From Amycolatopsis solani (GTDB lineage: Bacteria; Actinomycetota; Actinomycetes; Mycobacteriales; Pseudonocardiaceae), in NCBI RefSeq assembly GCF_033441515.1, contig NZ_JAWQJT010000001.1:2790001-2854000 (forward strand): a stretch of DNA of 64,000 nucleotides, written 5' to 3'. Each line of letters begins with the position of its first letter. Position 1 is the stretch's first letter. The notes beneath the pieces are model-generated. The model had not been told where the DNA came from. It saw nothing but the letters and a program-made list of their open reading frames with translations, and did not search any database. This document shows positions 53,036 through 62,913 of the stretch, one piece after another. The translations under genes were made by a program, and so were the position numbers.

Positions 53036-55207
53036 ATGGCCGAGAGCAAGACCATCCGCTGGGAGCAGGACTCCGACGGGATCGTCACGCTGACCCTGGA
53101 CGACCCGAACCAGTCGGCGAACACGATGAACGCCGACTTCCGCGAGTCGCTCGGCGTCACCGTGGACCGCCTGGAAGCCGAGAAGGACTCCATCACCGGC
53201 GTCGTCATCACGTCCGCCAAGAAGACCTTCTTCGCCGGCGGCGACCTGAACGACCTCATCCAGGCCAAGCCCGAGAACGCGGTCGAGTTCACCGAGTCGT
53301 CCAGCCTCATGAAGGGGCAGATGCGGCGGATCGAGCAGCTCGGCAAGCCGGTCGTCGCGGCGATCAACGGTGCCGCGCTCGGCGGCGGCCTCGAGATCGC
53401 GCTGGCGACGCACCACCGCATCGCCGCGGACGTCAAGGGCAGCCAGATCGGCCTGCCCGAGGTGACGCTCGGCCTGCTGCCCGGCGGCGGCGGTGTCGTG
53501 CGCACCGTCCGGTTGCTGGGCATCCAGAGCGCGCTGCTGAACGTCCTGCTGCAGGGCCAGCGGCACCGTCCGGCCAAGGCGCTCGAGCTCGGCCTGGTGC
53601 ACGAGCTCGTCGGCACGGTCGAGGAGCTCGTCCCCGCCGCGAAGGCGTGGATCAAGGCGAACCCCGAAGGCGGCGTCCAGCCGTGGGACGTCAAGGGCTA
53701 CAAGATCCCGGGCGGCACGCCGTCCAACCCGAGCTTCGCGGCCAACCTCCCGGCGTTCCCGGCGAACCTGCGCAAGCAGATCAAGGGCGCGAACATGCCG
53801 GCGCCGCGGGCGATCCTGGCCGCCGCGATCGAGGGCGCGCAGGTCGACTTCGACACCGCGATCCTGATCGAGACGCGCTACTTCATCAGCCTCGCGACCG
53901 GCCAGGTCTCGAAGAACATGACGAAGGCGTTCTTCTTCGACCTGCAGACGATCAACTCGGGTGGTTCGCGGCCGGACGGCTTCGAGAAGTACACCGCCAA
54001 GAAGGTCGGTGTCCTCGGCGCCGGGATGATGGGCGCGGCGATCGCGTACGTGTCGGCGAAGGCCGGCATCGACGTCGTCCTCAAGGACGTCTCGCTCGAG
54101 GCGGCCGAGAAGGGCAAGGGCTACGCGGCCAAGCTCGAGCAGAAGGCTCTCTCGCGCGGCAAGACCACGCAGGAGAAGTCGGACGCGCTGCTGGCGAAGA
54201 TCAAGCCGACCGGTGACCCGGCCGACTTCGCGGGCGTCGACTTCGTCATCGAGGCCGTCTTCGAGAGCGTCGAGCTGAAGCACAAGGTGTTCGGCGAGAT
54301 CGAAAGCGTCGTCAACGCCGACGCGGTGCTGGGCTCCAACACCTCGACGCTGCCGATCACCACCCTCGCCGAGGGCGTGCAGCGCACCGAGGACTTCATC
54401 GGGATCCACTTCTTCTCGCCGGTCGACAAGATGCCGCTGGTCGAGATCATCTGCGGTGAGAAGACGTCGCCGGCGACGCTGGCGAAGGTCTTCGACTACA
54501 CGCTGCAGATCAAGAAGACGCCGATCGTCGTCAACGACAGCCGCGGCTTCTTCACCTCGCGCGTGATCGGCACGTTCATCAACGAGGCCGTCGCCGCGCT
54601 GGGCGAGGGCGTCGAGCCGGCGTCGATCGAGCAGGCGGGTTCGCAGGCCGGCTACCCGGCGCCCCCGCTGCAGCTGATGGACGAGCTGACGCTGACGCTG
54701 CCGCGCAAGATCCGCAAGGAGACCCGCGAGGCGATCGAGGCCGCGGGCGGCACGTGGAAGGCGCACGCGTCCGAGGCGGTCATCGACCGGATGCTCGACG
54801 AGTACGACCGCAAGGGCCGCTCGACCGGCGCGGGCTTCTACGAGTACGACGCTGAAGGCAAGCGCACCGGGTTGTGGCCGGGCCTGCGCGACGCGTTCAA
54901 GTCCGGCTCGACGGAGGTGCCGTTCGAGGACCTCAAGGAGCGGATGCTCTTCGCCGAGGCGCTCGAGACGGTCAAGTGCTTCGACGAGGGCGTCCTGACG
55001 TCGGTGGCGGATGCCAACATCGGCTCGATCTTCGGCATCGGCTTCCCGGCGTGGACCGGCGGTGTCATCCAGTACATCAACCAGTACGAGGGTGGCCTGC
55101 AGGGCTTCGTCGACCGGTCGCGTGAGCTCGCGGCCCGGTACGGCGACCACTTCGAGCCGCCGGCTTCACTCGTGGAGAAGGCCGCCAAGGGCGAGATCTA
55201 CGAATAG
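53036..55207 (+). CDS. fadB: fatty-acid oxidation alpha subunit (enoyl-CoA hydratase/3-hydroxyacyl-CoA dehydrogenase)
   Basis: Bifunctional protein of 723 residues. Residues about 1-200 are the hydratase/isomerase ([19 protein letters not shown]), and from about 323 the 3-hydroxyacyl-CoA dehydrogenase with [20 protein letters not shown] and the catalytic histidine in [15 protein letters not shown]. It works with FadA as one complex. Start ATG 53036. A strong terminator follows the stop. Confidence 0.94.
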   Translation: MAESKTIRWEQDSDGIVTLTLDDPNQSANTMNADFRESLGVTVDRLEAEKDSITGVVITSAKKTFFAGGDLNDLIQAKPENAVEFTESSSLMKGQMRRIEQLGKPVVAAINGAALGGGLEIALATHHRIAADVKGSQIGLPEVTLGLLPGGGGVVRTVRLLGIQSALLNVLLQGQRHRPAKALELGLVHELVGTVEELVPAAKAWIKANPEGGVQPWDVKGYKIPGGTPSNPSFAANLPAFPANLRKQIKGANMPAPRAILAAAIEGAQVDFDTAILIETRYFISLATGQVSKNMTKAFFFDLQTINSGGSRPDGFEKYTAKKVGVLGAGMMGAAIAYVSAKAGIDVVLKDVSLEAAEKGKGYAAKLEQKALSRGKTTQEKSDALLAKIKPTGDPADFAGVDFVIEAVFESVELKHKVFGEIESVVNADAVLGSNTSTLPITTLAEGVQRTEDFIGIHFFSPVDKMPLVEIICGEKTSPATLAKVFDYTLQIKKTPIVVNDSRGFFTSRVIGTFINEAVAALGEGVEPASIEQAGSQAGYPAPPLQLMDELTLTLPRKIRKETREAIEAAGGTWKAHASEAVIDRMLDEYDRKGRSTGAGFYEYDAEGKRTGLWPGLRDAFKSGSTEVPFEDLKERMLFAEALETVKCFDEGVLTSVADANIGSIFGIGFPAWTGGVIQYINQYEGGLQGFVDRSRELAARYGDHFEPPASLVEKAAKGEIYE

Positions 55208-55218
55208 CCGATCGATCC

Positions 55219-55265
55219 GTGAAGGCCTCCTCACCGGCGCTTTGAGCCGGTGAGGAGGCCTTCAC
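55219..55265. terminator. 20-bp stem terminator, GTGAAGGCC type
   Basis: Perfect 20-bp stem (arms 55219-55238 and 55246-55265), loop of 7 (GCTTTGA). Same GTGAAGGCC opening as the hairpin at 22913. It closes fadAB and the convergent MMPL gene. Confidence 0.88.
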
Positions 55266-55272
55266 TGTTGTC

Positions 55273-57321
55273 TCAAGGCTCGAGCGCGAGGTGCGGGAGC
55301 CGCCGGTCCAGCCACTTCGGCAGCCACCAGGCGCGCTCGCCGAGCAGCCGCATGATCGCCGGCACGACGAGACAGCGGATCACCAGCGCGTCCAGCAGCA
55401 CCGCGACCGCGAGGCCGAGCCCGAACTGCGCCAGCATCCGCGACGGGTCGAGCAGGAACGCACCGAACACCAGCACCATGATCGCGCCGGCCACGGTGAT
55501 CACGCCGCCGGTCGCGGCGAGTCCCTCGCGCACCGCGAGGCGCGCGTCGCCGGTGCGCCGCCACTCCTCGTGCATCCGCGACACCAGGAACACCTCGTAG
55601 TCCATGGACAGCCCGAACACGATCGCGAAGATCATCACCGGCACGAACGCCTCGATCGGGCCGGGCTGCGCGCCGAACCAGCCGTCGCCGAACACCAGCG
55701 TCATGACGCCGAGCGAGGCGCCGATGCTCAGCAGGTTCAGCAGCGCCGCCTTGAGCGGGATGAGGATCGACCGGAACACGACCATCAGCAGCAGCGCGGA
55801 CAGCCCGACGACGACCAGCACGAACAGCGGCAACCGGTCGGCGACGGCGCCCGCGAAGTCCGTCGCGGCCGCGACCGGCCCGCCGACCAGGTAGTGGCCC
55901 GGGAGCGACGGCAGGACGTCGGTCCGCAGCCGCGTCACCAGCTCGGCGGTCGCCGCGTCCTGCGGTGACGTCGTCGGGAACGCGAGGACGGTCCGGCCCG
56001 CCGGGGGCAGCGCGCGAGCGATCCCCGGCGTCGACGCGAGCCGTTGCTGCAACGCGACCGCGTCACCTTCTTCGGCGACGACCGCGAGCGGGCCGCTGAA
56101 GCCCGGACCGAAGCCCTCCGCCAGCAGGTCGTACGCCTTCCGCGTGGTGGACCCGGCCGGGTCGGTGCCCGCGTCGGCGAACCCGAGCCGCATGCCGAGT
56201 GCCGGGATCGACAGTCCGATGAGGAGGAGCAGGCCGATCGCCAGCGGGGCCGCGGGCCGTCGCTGGACGCCGTCCGCGAGCCGACGCCACGCCCGGCCGT
56301 GCTCGCGCTTGTCCGCGTGGCGCCGGATCCCGCGCTCGAGCCGCTTCCCGAACAGCGAAAGCAACGCCGGGAGCAGCGTCACCGACGCGACCATCGTCAT
56401 CAGGACGGTCAGCGCGACCGATAGCGCGACGCCGCGAAGCCCGCCGAGCCCGAGCGCGAGCAGGCCGAGCAGCGCGATGATCACCGTCGTCCCGGCGAAC
56501 AGGACCGAGCGGCCGGCGGTGTCGAGCGCGCGCCTCGCGGCCGCTTCACGGTCGAGGCCGTTCAGGATCTCCGCGCGGTAGCGGGAGAAGACGAGCAGCG
56601 CGTAGTCGACGCCCACGCCGAACCCGACCAGCATCATCAGCGGCGAGGTGTAGCTCGCGATGTCGACGTAGTGCGAAACGACGGTGATCACGCCGAGCGT
56701 GCTGCCGACGGCGAAGACGGCGGTGATGACCGGGAGCCCGGCCGCGAGCAGCGAGCGGAACAGGAACACGAGGATGACCAGCGCGGCGAGCAGGCCGACG
56801 CCTTCCGCGGGTCCGCCGCCGCCGGAGATGCGCTCGACGGGGTCGCCGGCGAGCGCGGCCTCGACGGGACTCCGCTCGACCGTGTCGGCGAACCGCACGA
56901 TGTCGTCGTAAGGCAGATCGGTGGAGGCCGCGTCGAACGTGACGGTCGCGTAGCCGATCCGGCCGTCGGCCGACAGCGTCTCGAACGGCCCGGTCACCGA
57001 CCTGACGTGCGGCTGCAATCGGACATCGTCCAGAACATGTCCGATTGCGGCGCGCTGCGTCTCGAGCCCGCTGTCGGACTTGAACACGATCTGCGCGCTC
57101 GTGCCCGATTGCGCGGTGTTCCGCAGCAGGTCGACGACCTGCTGAGACTCGGTTCCGGGCAGCGAGTTGTCGTCGTGGAACGCGTCTCCGGTGAGCCGCG
57201 AGGTGAGCGTGACGCCGATGAGGACCAGCGCCCAGAGCGCGACGGCGAGCCACCGGTGGCGCTGCGCCCAGCCGGCCAGCTTCGCCAGGCTTCCCCCGGT
57301 GGGGCGAGTGATGGTGTCCAT
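55273..57321 (-). CDS. MMPL-family RND exporter
   Basis: Inner-membrane transporter of 682 residues with two similar halves: MMLVGFGVGVDYALLVFSRY in the first and FGLSMDYEVFLVSRMHEEW in the second, about twelve helices in all, and two large outside loops. MMPL proteins export lipids, siderophores or drugs by proton motive force. It lies 114 bases after the response regulator on the same strand, so it is a likely target of that two-component system. Start ATG 57321. Confidence 0.9.
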   Translation of the reverse strand: MDTITRPTGGSLAKLAGWAQRHRWLAVALWALVLIGVTLTSRLTGDAFHDDNSLPGTESQQVVDLLRNTAQSGTSAQIVFKSDSGLETQRAAIGHVLDDVRLQPHVRSVTGPFETLSADGRIGYATVTFDAASTDLPYDDIVRFADTVERSPVEAALAGDPVERISGGGGPAEGVGLLAALVILVFLFRSLLAAGLPVITAVFAVGSTLGVITVVSHYVDIASYTSPLMMLVGFGVGVDYALLVFSRYRAEILNGLDREAAARRALDTAGRSVLFAGTTVIIALLGLLALGLGGLRGVALSVALTVLMTMVASVTLLPALLSLFGKRLERGIRRHADKREHGRAWRRLADGVQRRPAAPLAIGLLLLIGLSIPALGMRLGFADAGTDPAGSTTRKAYDLLAEGFGPGFSGPLAVVAEEGDAVALQQRLASTPGIARALPPAGRTVLAFPTTSPQDAATAELVTRLRTDVLPSLPGHYLVGGPVAAATDFAGAVADRLPLFVLVVVGLSALLLMVVFRSILIPLKAALLNLLSIGASLGVMTLVFGDGWFGAQPGPIEAFVPVMIFAIVFGLSMDYEVFLVSRMHEEWRRTGDARLAVREGLAATGGVITVAGAIMVLVFGAFLLDPSRMLAQFGLGLAVAVLLDALVIRCLVVPAIMRLLGERAWWLPKWLDRRLPHLALEP

Positions 57322-57435
57322 GGTGGACAAGGATTCGCGGTCGGGGGCGTACTCCGCGTCGAGCGCGGGAGGACACTTGCGCTGCTCCCGGCGGTGTCCC
57401 TTAAGGCTCGTCCCGTACGCCCGGGGGAGTACGGC

Positions 57436-58101
57436 TCAGGGGTTCACCCAGCGCGGCGTCACGGCGCCGGACTCGTAGGCGAGCACGACGAGCTGCGCCC
57501 GGTCCCGCGCGCCGGTCTTGGTCATGATGCGGCTGACGTGCGTCTTCGCCGTCGCCGGGCTGAGCGTGAGCTCGCGCGCGATTTCATCGTTCGACAGGCC
57601 CGCCGCGACCAGGGACAGCACCTCGCGTTCGCGGTCGGTGAGGCGGTCCAGCGCCGGGGGCGGCGCCGGCCGGGTGCCGCGCGACGCGAACTCCGAGATC
57701 AGCCGCCGGGTGATCGACGGCGCGAGCAGCGCGTCGCCGCGGGCCACCACGCGCACGGCGTGGATCAGCTCCTCGGGCTCGGTGTCCTTGACCAGAAATC
57801 CGCTCGCGCCCGCGCGCAGTGCGGCGTAGACGTCCTCGTCGAGGTCGAACGTTGTAAGAATGACGACCTTACTGTGTACGGCGGAGTCCTCGAGGAGGTG
57901 CCGTGTCGCGGCCAGGCCGTCGAGCACCGGCATGCGGATGTCCATCAGCACGACGTCCGGACGGTGGTCGTGCGCGGCCTGCAGCGCCTCGCGGCCGTCC
58001 GCGGCTTCGGCCACGACGGTGATGTCGTCCTCGCCGTCCAAAATGGACCGGAAGCCGGCTCGCACCAGCCGCTGGTCGTCGACGAGCAGGACCCGGATCA
58101 T
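57436..58101 (-). CDS. NarL/LuxR-type response regulator
   Basis: Response regulator of 221 residues. Receiver (about 1-120) with D8/D9, phospho-acceptor D54 in VLMDIRMP and K near 105 in FLVKD. HTH-LuxR output near 155-215 (DREREVLSLVAAGLSNDEIA, then SPATAKTHVSRIMTK). Seven bases after the kinase stop, forming one unit. Start ATG 58101. Confidence 0.94.
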   Translation of the reverse strand: MIRVLLVDDQRLVRAGFRSILDGEDDITVVAEAADGREALQAAHDHRPDVVLMDIRMPVLDGLAATRHLLEDSAVHSKVVILTTFDLDEDVYAALRAGASGFLVKDTEPEELIHAVRVVARGDALLAPSITRRLISEFASRGTRPAPPPALDRLTDREREVLSLVAAGLSNDEIARELTLSPATAKTHVSRIMTKTGARDRAQLVVLAYESGAVTPRWVNP

Positions 58102-58108
58102 CGGCCCA

Positions 58109-59173
58109 TCATCGCACCGGCAGCCGCGCGCGGACCCGGTAACCGCCACCTTCGCGCGGCGCGGCGGTCACTTCGCCGCCCAAAGCCCGGGCGCGCTCGG
58201 CCATCCCGCGGATCCCGTTCCCCGGCGGCGCGTCCCCGCCGCGGCCGTCGTCGTCGACCTGCACGGACAGCTCGTCGGCGCGGTAGCCGAGCCGCACGAC
58301 GACGGTCTGCGCGCCGGCGTGTTTGGCGACGTTGGTCAGCGCCTCCTGCACCACGCGGAACGCGGCGTGCTCGACGTCCGGCGGCAGGTCCCGGACGACG
58401 CCGTCGATCTCGGTGCGCACGGTCAGCCCGGACGTGCCGACCGATCTGGCCAGCTCCGCGACCCGGTCCAGCGCGGGCCGCTCGGTCCGGAGCATGCCGA
58501 GCGTCGCGCGCAACTCCTGGAGTGCGGTCTTGCTGGCGTCCTTGACGGTCCGGAGTGCTTCTTCGGCCTGCACGGGGTCCCGGCGGTGCAGCGCGGCACC
58601 GGCCTGGACGTTGATCAGCGCGAGGTGGTGGCCCAGGGCGTCGTGCAGTTCGCGCGCGATCCGGAGTCGCTCGTCGGTGGCCCGCGCGCGGGCTTCGGCT
58701 TCCTTGGTGCGCTCCGCCTCGGCCCGGTAGTGCGCGACGGCGCCGCCCGCGACCAGCGCGACGAACCAGCCGGTCATGAGGAAGAACGCGAAGTTGTCGA
58801 CGTGCCGCCCGGTCCGCGAGCTGACCTCTCCGACGGCGACCCCGGCCATCGCGGCGACGACGAGAAGCGCGGCCCCGCGGATGCGCCCGGCCGCGGCGGC
58901 GTTGAAGAGCGCATACGCGAACGCGAGGAGAACGAGCCCGTCCGGATCGGTCAGCGGGTAGTAGAGGGCGCAGCAAACGAGCGTTAACCCGGCGACGCTC
59001 AGCGGGTACGTCCGGCGGAAGAACAGCGCGGCGCAGCAGAGGACGGTGAGCACCCAGCCGATCGCGGCGTGGTGCGCGGGCTTGGCGCCGTCGTCCAGGA
59101 CGGCGAAGAGCGAGCCGACGAGCACGGCGACGGTGACCGCGAGCTCGGCCGCGTAGCGCCGCAACCAGGACAT
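58109..59173 (-). CDS. sensor histidine kinase (NarX/DesK type)
   Basis: Kinase of 354 residues with four to five N-terminal membrane helices, little outside sensor domain, and the HisKA_3 block with H177 in RELHDALGHHLALI. The ATPase block has NVAKHAGA and the DDGRGG glycine motif. Such kinases sense membrane state. Partner of the next regulator. Start ATG 59173. Confidence 0.92.
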   Translation of the reverse strand: MSWLRRYAAELAVTVAVLVGSLFAVLDDGAKPAHHAAIGWVLTVLCCAALFFRRTYPLSVAGLTLVCCALYYPLTDPDGLVLLAFAYALFNAAAAGRIRGAALLVVAAMAGVAVGEVSSRTGRHVDNFAFFLMTGWFVALVAGGAVAHYRAEAERTKEAEARARATDERLRIARELHDALGHHLALINVQAGAALHRRDPVQAEEALRTVKDASKTALQELRATLGMLRTERPALDRVAELARSVGTSGLTVRTEIDGVVRDLPPDVEHAAFRVVQEALTNVAKHAGAQTVVVRLGYRADELSVQVDDDGRGGDAPPGNGIRGMAERARALGGEVTAAPREGGGYRVRARLPVR

Positions 59174-59253
59174 GCACCGAGTTTAGAAGGCGTAACAAAC
59201 GCTCTCGGGTGAACGACTACGGCGGCATTGATTCGTGTTGCTAAGGAGTCGTC

Positions 59254-59715
59254 GTGAACAAGAAACTGGGGTGGATCCTGGTCGCGGGCCTGCTGGTCGC
59301 GGGCTGTGGTGTCGGTGCGGTGCCGCCGAAGGACACGGGCAGTGTCGGGGTCCTCGACGCCCCGACGTCGTCGTACCGGACACCTGCGTCGTCGGCGCCG
59401 GTCACGACCGAGGCGCCCGCGACCACCACCTCCGCGGCGCCGGCGGTCACGACCGTGCCGACCACGCCGCAGGCGGTCGCGCCGAAGACGACCGCACCGA
59501 AGCCGAAGGCCGCACCGAAGAGCACCGCTCAGGCCGCGCCGGCCCCGACCGCCTGCGGCGCCGACTACTACCGCAACTCCGACGGCAACTGCGTCCACCG
59601 GCCCAGCGACAACCCGTCCGGCGCCACGGCACTGTGCAAGGACGGCAGCTACAGCTACAGCCAGCACCGCTCCGGGACCTGCTCCGGCCACGGAGGCGTC
59701 CGCACCTGGTTGTGA
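59254..59715 (+). CDS. DUF3761 domain lipoprotein
   Basis: Exported lipoprotein of 153 residues. Lipobox LVAGCGVG gives a lipid cysteine at about residue 18. A Thr/Pro/Ala-rich, presumably unstructured stalk (about 40-97) carries the C-terminal DUF3761 module (CGADYYRNSDGNCVHRP, then SGHGGVRTWL). Start GTG 59254 has AAGGAG upstream. Confidence 0.85.
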   Translation: MNKKLGWILVAGLLVAGCGVGAVPPKDTGSVGVLDAPTSSYRTPASSAPVTTEAPATTTSAAPAVTTVPTTPQAVAPKTTAPKPKAAPKSTAQAAPAPTACGADYYRNSDGNCVHRPSDNPSGATALCKDGSYSYSQHRSGTCSGHGGVRTWL

Positions 59716-59759
59716 CGAAGCCGCCACTCGTACGGAAACCCACCACCCGGTAGGTACAG

Positions 59760-59776
59760 TGCATGAAGTTGCATGA
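59760..59776. promoter_or_regulatory. direct repeat TGCATGA, 10-bp spacing
   Basis: TGCATGA at 59760-59766 and 59770-59776 lie 20 bases upstream of the MFS gene. One helical turn apart, so a regulator could bind both on one face. The gene adjoins no regulator. Confidence 0.4.
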
Positions 59777-59795
59777 TGCGTACTAACTACACACC

Positions 59796-61214
59796 GTGGG
59801 GGTGTTGGTGTCCCGTCCCGAGCGGTCCGGCCGCGCGATCGTCGTCGTGCTCGCGTCGTGCGGGCTCGTCGCGTCGTTCATGCAGACGCTGGTCGTGCCG
59901 CTGATCCCGGTCTTCCCGCGGCTGCTGAACGCCTCGCCGGCCGACGCGTCCTGGGTGGTCACGGTGACGCTGCTCGCCGCCGCCGTGATCACGCCGGTCA
60001 GCGGACGGCTCGGTGACCTCTACGGCAAGCGGCGGATGATCCTCGTCAGCCTCGCGCTGCTCATCGCCGGTTCGATCGTGTCCGCGACGACGAGCGCGCT
60101 CGCGTTCCACATCATCGGCCGCGGGCTGCAGGGCTGTGCGATGGGCGTCATCCCGCTCGGCATCAGCATCATGCGCGACGAGCTCCCGCCCGAACGCGTC
60201 GGCGGCGCGATCTCCCTGATGAGCGCGACGCTCGGGGTCGGCGGCGCGATCGGGCTCCCGGTTGCCGCAATCGTCGCCGAGAACGCCGACTGGCACGTGC
60301 TCTTCTGGATGGCCGCCGGCCTCGGGCTGTTCTTCGCGCTGCTGATCATCAGGTTCGTGCCGGAGTCGCCGCTGCGCACGCCCGCGCCGTTCGACTACTT
60401 CGGTGCGTTCGGGCTCGCGGCCGGTCTGGTCTGCCTGCTGCTGCCGGTGGTCAAGGGCGCCACGTGGGGCTGGACCAGCACGCCGACGCTGGGGTTCGCC
60501 GCGGCGGCCGTCGTCATCGTGCTGGCCTGGGGCACCTACCAGCTGCGCCGGCGCGATCCGCTCGTCGACCTCCGGGTGTCGGCGCGCCGTCCGGTGCTGT
60601 TCACGAACCTGGCGTCGATCATGGTCGGGTTCTCGATGTACGCCATGGCGTTGTCGTTCCCGCAGTTGCTGCAGGCGTCGGCCTCGACCGGGTACGGCCT
60701 GGGCCAGACGATGGTGCAGTCCGGGCTGTCCCTGGCGCCGAACGGCCTCGTGATGATGCTGCTGTCGCCGGTTTCGGCGCGGCTCATCACCCGCTTCGGC
60801 CCGCGCCCGACCCTGATGACCGGCGCGCTGGTGATCGCCGTCGGCTACGTCTTCGCGATCCTGCTGATGGGCAACGCCCTCGAGCTGATCACGGCGTCGG
60901 TGATCATCGGTGCCGGCGTCGGCATTGCGTACGCGGCGATGCCCGCGCTGATCATGGGCTCGGTGCCGGTCACCGAAACGGCGTCGGCGAACGGCCTGAA
61001 CTCCCTGATGCGCTCGGTCGGCACGGCCGTCTCCAGCGCGGTGATGGCCGCGATGCTGGCCCAGCTGACGATCACCGTCGGCGGGCTGCCGGTGCCGTCG
61101 CTGTTCGGGTTCCGGGCCACGTTCGCGGTGGCCGCGTTCGCCGCGCTGGCGGGTGTGCTGCTCGCGGGCCTGGTGCCGAAGACGCGCACCGCGCCCGAGC
61201 TGGTGCCCGCCTAG
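59796..61214 (+). CDS. MFS drug exporter (DHA2-like)
   Basis: Transporter of 472 residues with about 14 helices. Motif A as GRLGDLYGKRRM and motif C-like GVGGAIGLPVAAIV. DHA2-like exporters pump drugs or dyes by proton exchange. Start GTG 59796; GTG codons at 59802 and 59808 are alternatives. Its stop shares CTAG with the stop of the next gene. Confidence 0.88.
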   Translation: MGVLVSRPERSGRAIVVVLASCGLVASFMQTLVVPLIPVFPRLLNASPADASWVVTVTLLAAAVITPVSGRLGDLYGKRRMILVSLALLIAGSIVSATTSALAFHIIGRGLQGCAMGVIPLGISIMRDELPPERVGGAISLMSATLGVGGAIGLPVAAIVAENADWHVLFWMAAGLGLFFALLIIRFVPESPLRTPAPFDYFGAFGLAAGLVCLLLPVVKGATWGWTSTPTLGFAAAAVVIVLAWGTYQLRRRDPLVDLRVSARRPVLFTNLASIMVGFSMYAMALSFPQLLQASASTGYGLGQTMVQSGLSLAPNGLVMMLLSPVSARLITRFGPRPTLMTGALVIAVGYVFAILLMGNALELITASVIIGAGVGIAYAAMPALIMGSVPVTETASANGLNSLMRSVGTAVSSAVMAAMLAQLTITVGGLPVPSLFGFRATFAVAAFAALAGVLLAGLVPKTRTAPELVPA

Positions 61215-62017
61215 TCCTTGCGCGCCACCAGCGCCAGCCCGCCGCACTCGGCCGGGTCGGACGGCACGTCCGCGGGGTCGTCCGGCCGCCACTCAGGGAT
61301 GAACACGATGCCCGGGTCCAGGATCTCGAAGCCGTCGACCAGCGCCCGGAGCTCCTCGGCCGAGCGCGGGGTCACGGGGTTCGCGCTCTTCTGGTACATC
61401 GCCACGGCACGGGCGGTGCCGTCGCTCTGCTGCTCGTAGGTCGCGGACGACAGCGCGAGGTAGCTGCCGGGCGCGAGCGCGTCGCGGTAGGCGGCGATCA
61501 GCCGGGCCGGGTCGCGTTCGTCCGGGATGAAGTGCACGAACAGCGCCATCACGACCATCACCGGCTGGTCCAGGTCCAGCATCGTCTCGGTGGTGTCGTG
61601 CTCGAGGACGTCGTCGGGGAACTCGGCGTCGGCGTGCACCATCGCGGCGTTCTCGTTGTCCTCGAGCACGATCTCGCTGTGCGCGACGGCGATCGGCTCG
61701 TTGTCGACGTAGACGACCCGCGCCCGGGGGTCGACCGCCTGCGCCACCTCGTGCACGTGCCCGACGGTCGGCATGCCCGAGCCGATGTCGAGGAACTGCC
61801 GGATGCCCTGGTCCATCCCGAACCGGATGGCCCGGCGCAGCCACCGCCGGTTGAGCCGCGCCCGATCGCGCGCGTTCGGCTGCGCGGCCAGCACCTGCTC
61901 GGCGAACACCCGGTCGACGGCGTAGTTCAGCTGGCCGCCGAGGATGTAGTCGTACACCCGTGCGGGGTTCGGCTTGTCGAGGTCGATACCCCGTCTGGCG
62001 TACTCGTCTTCGCTCAT
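61211..62017 (-). CDS. DUF574 (SAV2177-type) SAM-dependent methyltransferase
   Basis: Predicted methyltransferase of 268 residues. Motif LDIGSGMPTVGHVHEVAQAV, DILGG-type start (RVYDYILGGQLNYAVDR) and VVYVDNEPIAVAHSE. Targets unknown for this family. Start ATG 62017 with GGGAG upstream. Its stop shares a CTAG with the MFS gene. Tandem copy of the next gene. Confidence 0.88.
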   Translation of the reverse strand: MSEDEYARRGIDLDKPNPARVYDYILGGQLNYAVDRVFAEQVLAAQPNARDRARLNRRWLRRAIRFGMDQGIRQFLDIGSGMPTVGHVHEVAQAVDPRARVVYVDNEPIAVAHSEIVLEDNENAAMVHADAEFPDDVLEHDTTETMLDLDQPVMVVMALFVHFIPDERDPARLIAAYRDALAPGSYLALSSATYEQQSDGTARAVAMYQKSANPVTPRSAEELRALVDGFEILDPGIVFIPEWRPDDPADVPSDPAECGGLALVARKD

Positions 62018-62068
62018 CGCGGCTCCCGTGATCAGGGTGTGCACGCGAGAATAGCCGGGCCGCGCCGC

Positions 62069-62869
62069 CTAGATCTTCCGCGCCACCAGCGCCAGCCCGC
62101 CCGAGCGCTCCGGCGGGTCCTCGAGCGGCTCGTCCGGGCGCCACTCCGGCGTGAACACCACGCCCGGCGGGAGGATCTCGAAGCCCTTCACCAGCGCGGT
62201 CAGCTCGTCGGGGGAGCGCAACGTCAACGGCGTCCCGCTCTTCTCGTACAGCGAAACCGACCGCTGGGTCTCTTCGCCCTGCCCTTCCCACGTCCCCGAC
62301 GACAGCGCGAGGTAGCTGCCCGGCGCGAGCACGTCCCGGTAACGGCCGATCAGCCCGGCCGGGTCGCGGGAGTCGGGGATGAAGTGCACGAACGCGGCCA
62401 TGATGATCATCACCGGCTCACTGAAGTCGATCATCGCTTCGGTGGTCGGGTGCTCCAGCACGTCCTCCGCGTACTCGGCGTCGGCCTGGACCATCGCCGC
62501 GTTGTCGTTGTCCTCGAGGACGATCTCGCTGTGCGCGACGGCGATCGGCTCGTTGTCGACGTACACCACCTGCGACGTCGGGTCGACCGCCTGGACGACC
62601 TCGTGCACGTGCCCGACGGTCGGCATGCCCGACCCGATGTCGAGGAACTGCCGGACGCCCTGTTCCGCGCCGAACCGCGCGGCGCGGCGCAGCCACGCCC
62701 GGTTGGTCAGCGCCATGTGCTGCGCGTTCGGCAGCACACCGATGATCTGGTCGGCGAACATCCGGTCGACGGCGTAGTTGAGCTTCCCGCCGATCATGTA
62801 GTCGTACACGCGCGCCGCGTTCGGTCGCTCGAGGTCGATGCCCCGCTTCGCGTGTTCGTCTTCGCTCAT
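62069..62869 (-). CDS. DUF574 SAM-dependent methyltransferase, tandem paralogue
   Basis: Protein of 266 residues closely similar to the previous (RVYDYMIGGKLNYAVDR, LDIGSGMPTVGHVHEVVQAV, VDNEPIAVAHSE). A local duplication. Start ATG 62869 with GAGCGG upstream. Confidence 0.88.
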   Translation of the reverse strand: MSEDEHAKRGIDLERPNAARVYDYMIGGKLNYAVDRMFADQIIGVLPNAQHMALTNRAWLRRAARFGAEQGVRQFLDIGSGMPTVGHVHEVVQAVDPTSQVVYVDNEPIAVAHSEIVLEDNDNAAMVQADAEYAEDVLEHPTTEAMIDFSEPVMIIMAAFVHFIPDSRDPAGLIGRYRDVLAPGSYLALSSGTWEGQGEETQRSVSLYEKSGTPLTLRSPDELTALVKGFEILPPGVVFTPEWRPDEPLEDPPERSGGLALVARKI

Positions 62870-62913
62870 CCGCCGCTCCCGGGCTCAGGGTGTGACGGGA
62901 GAATAGTCCGGTT

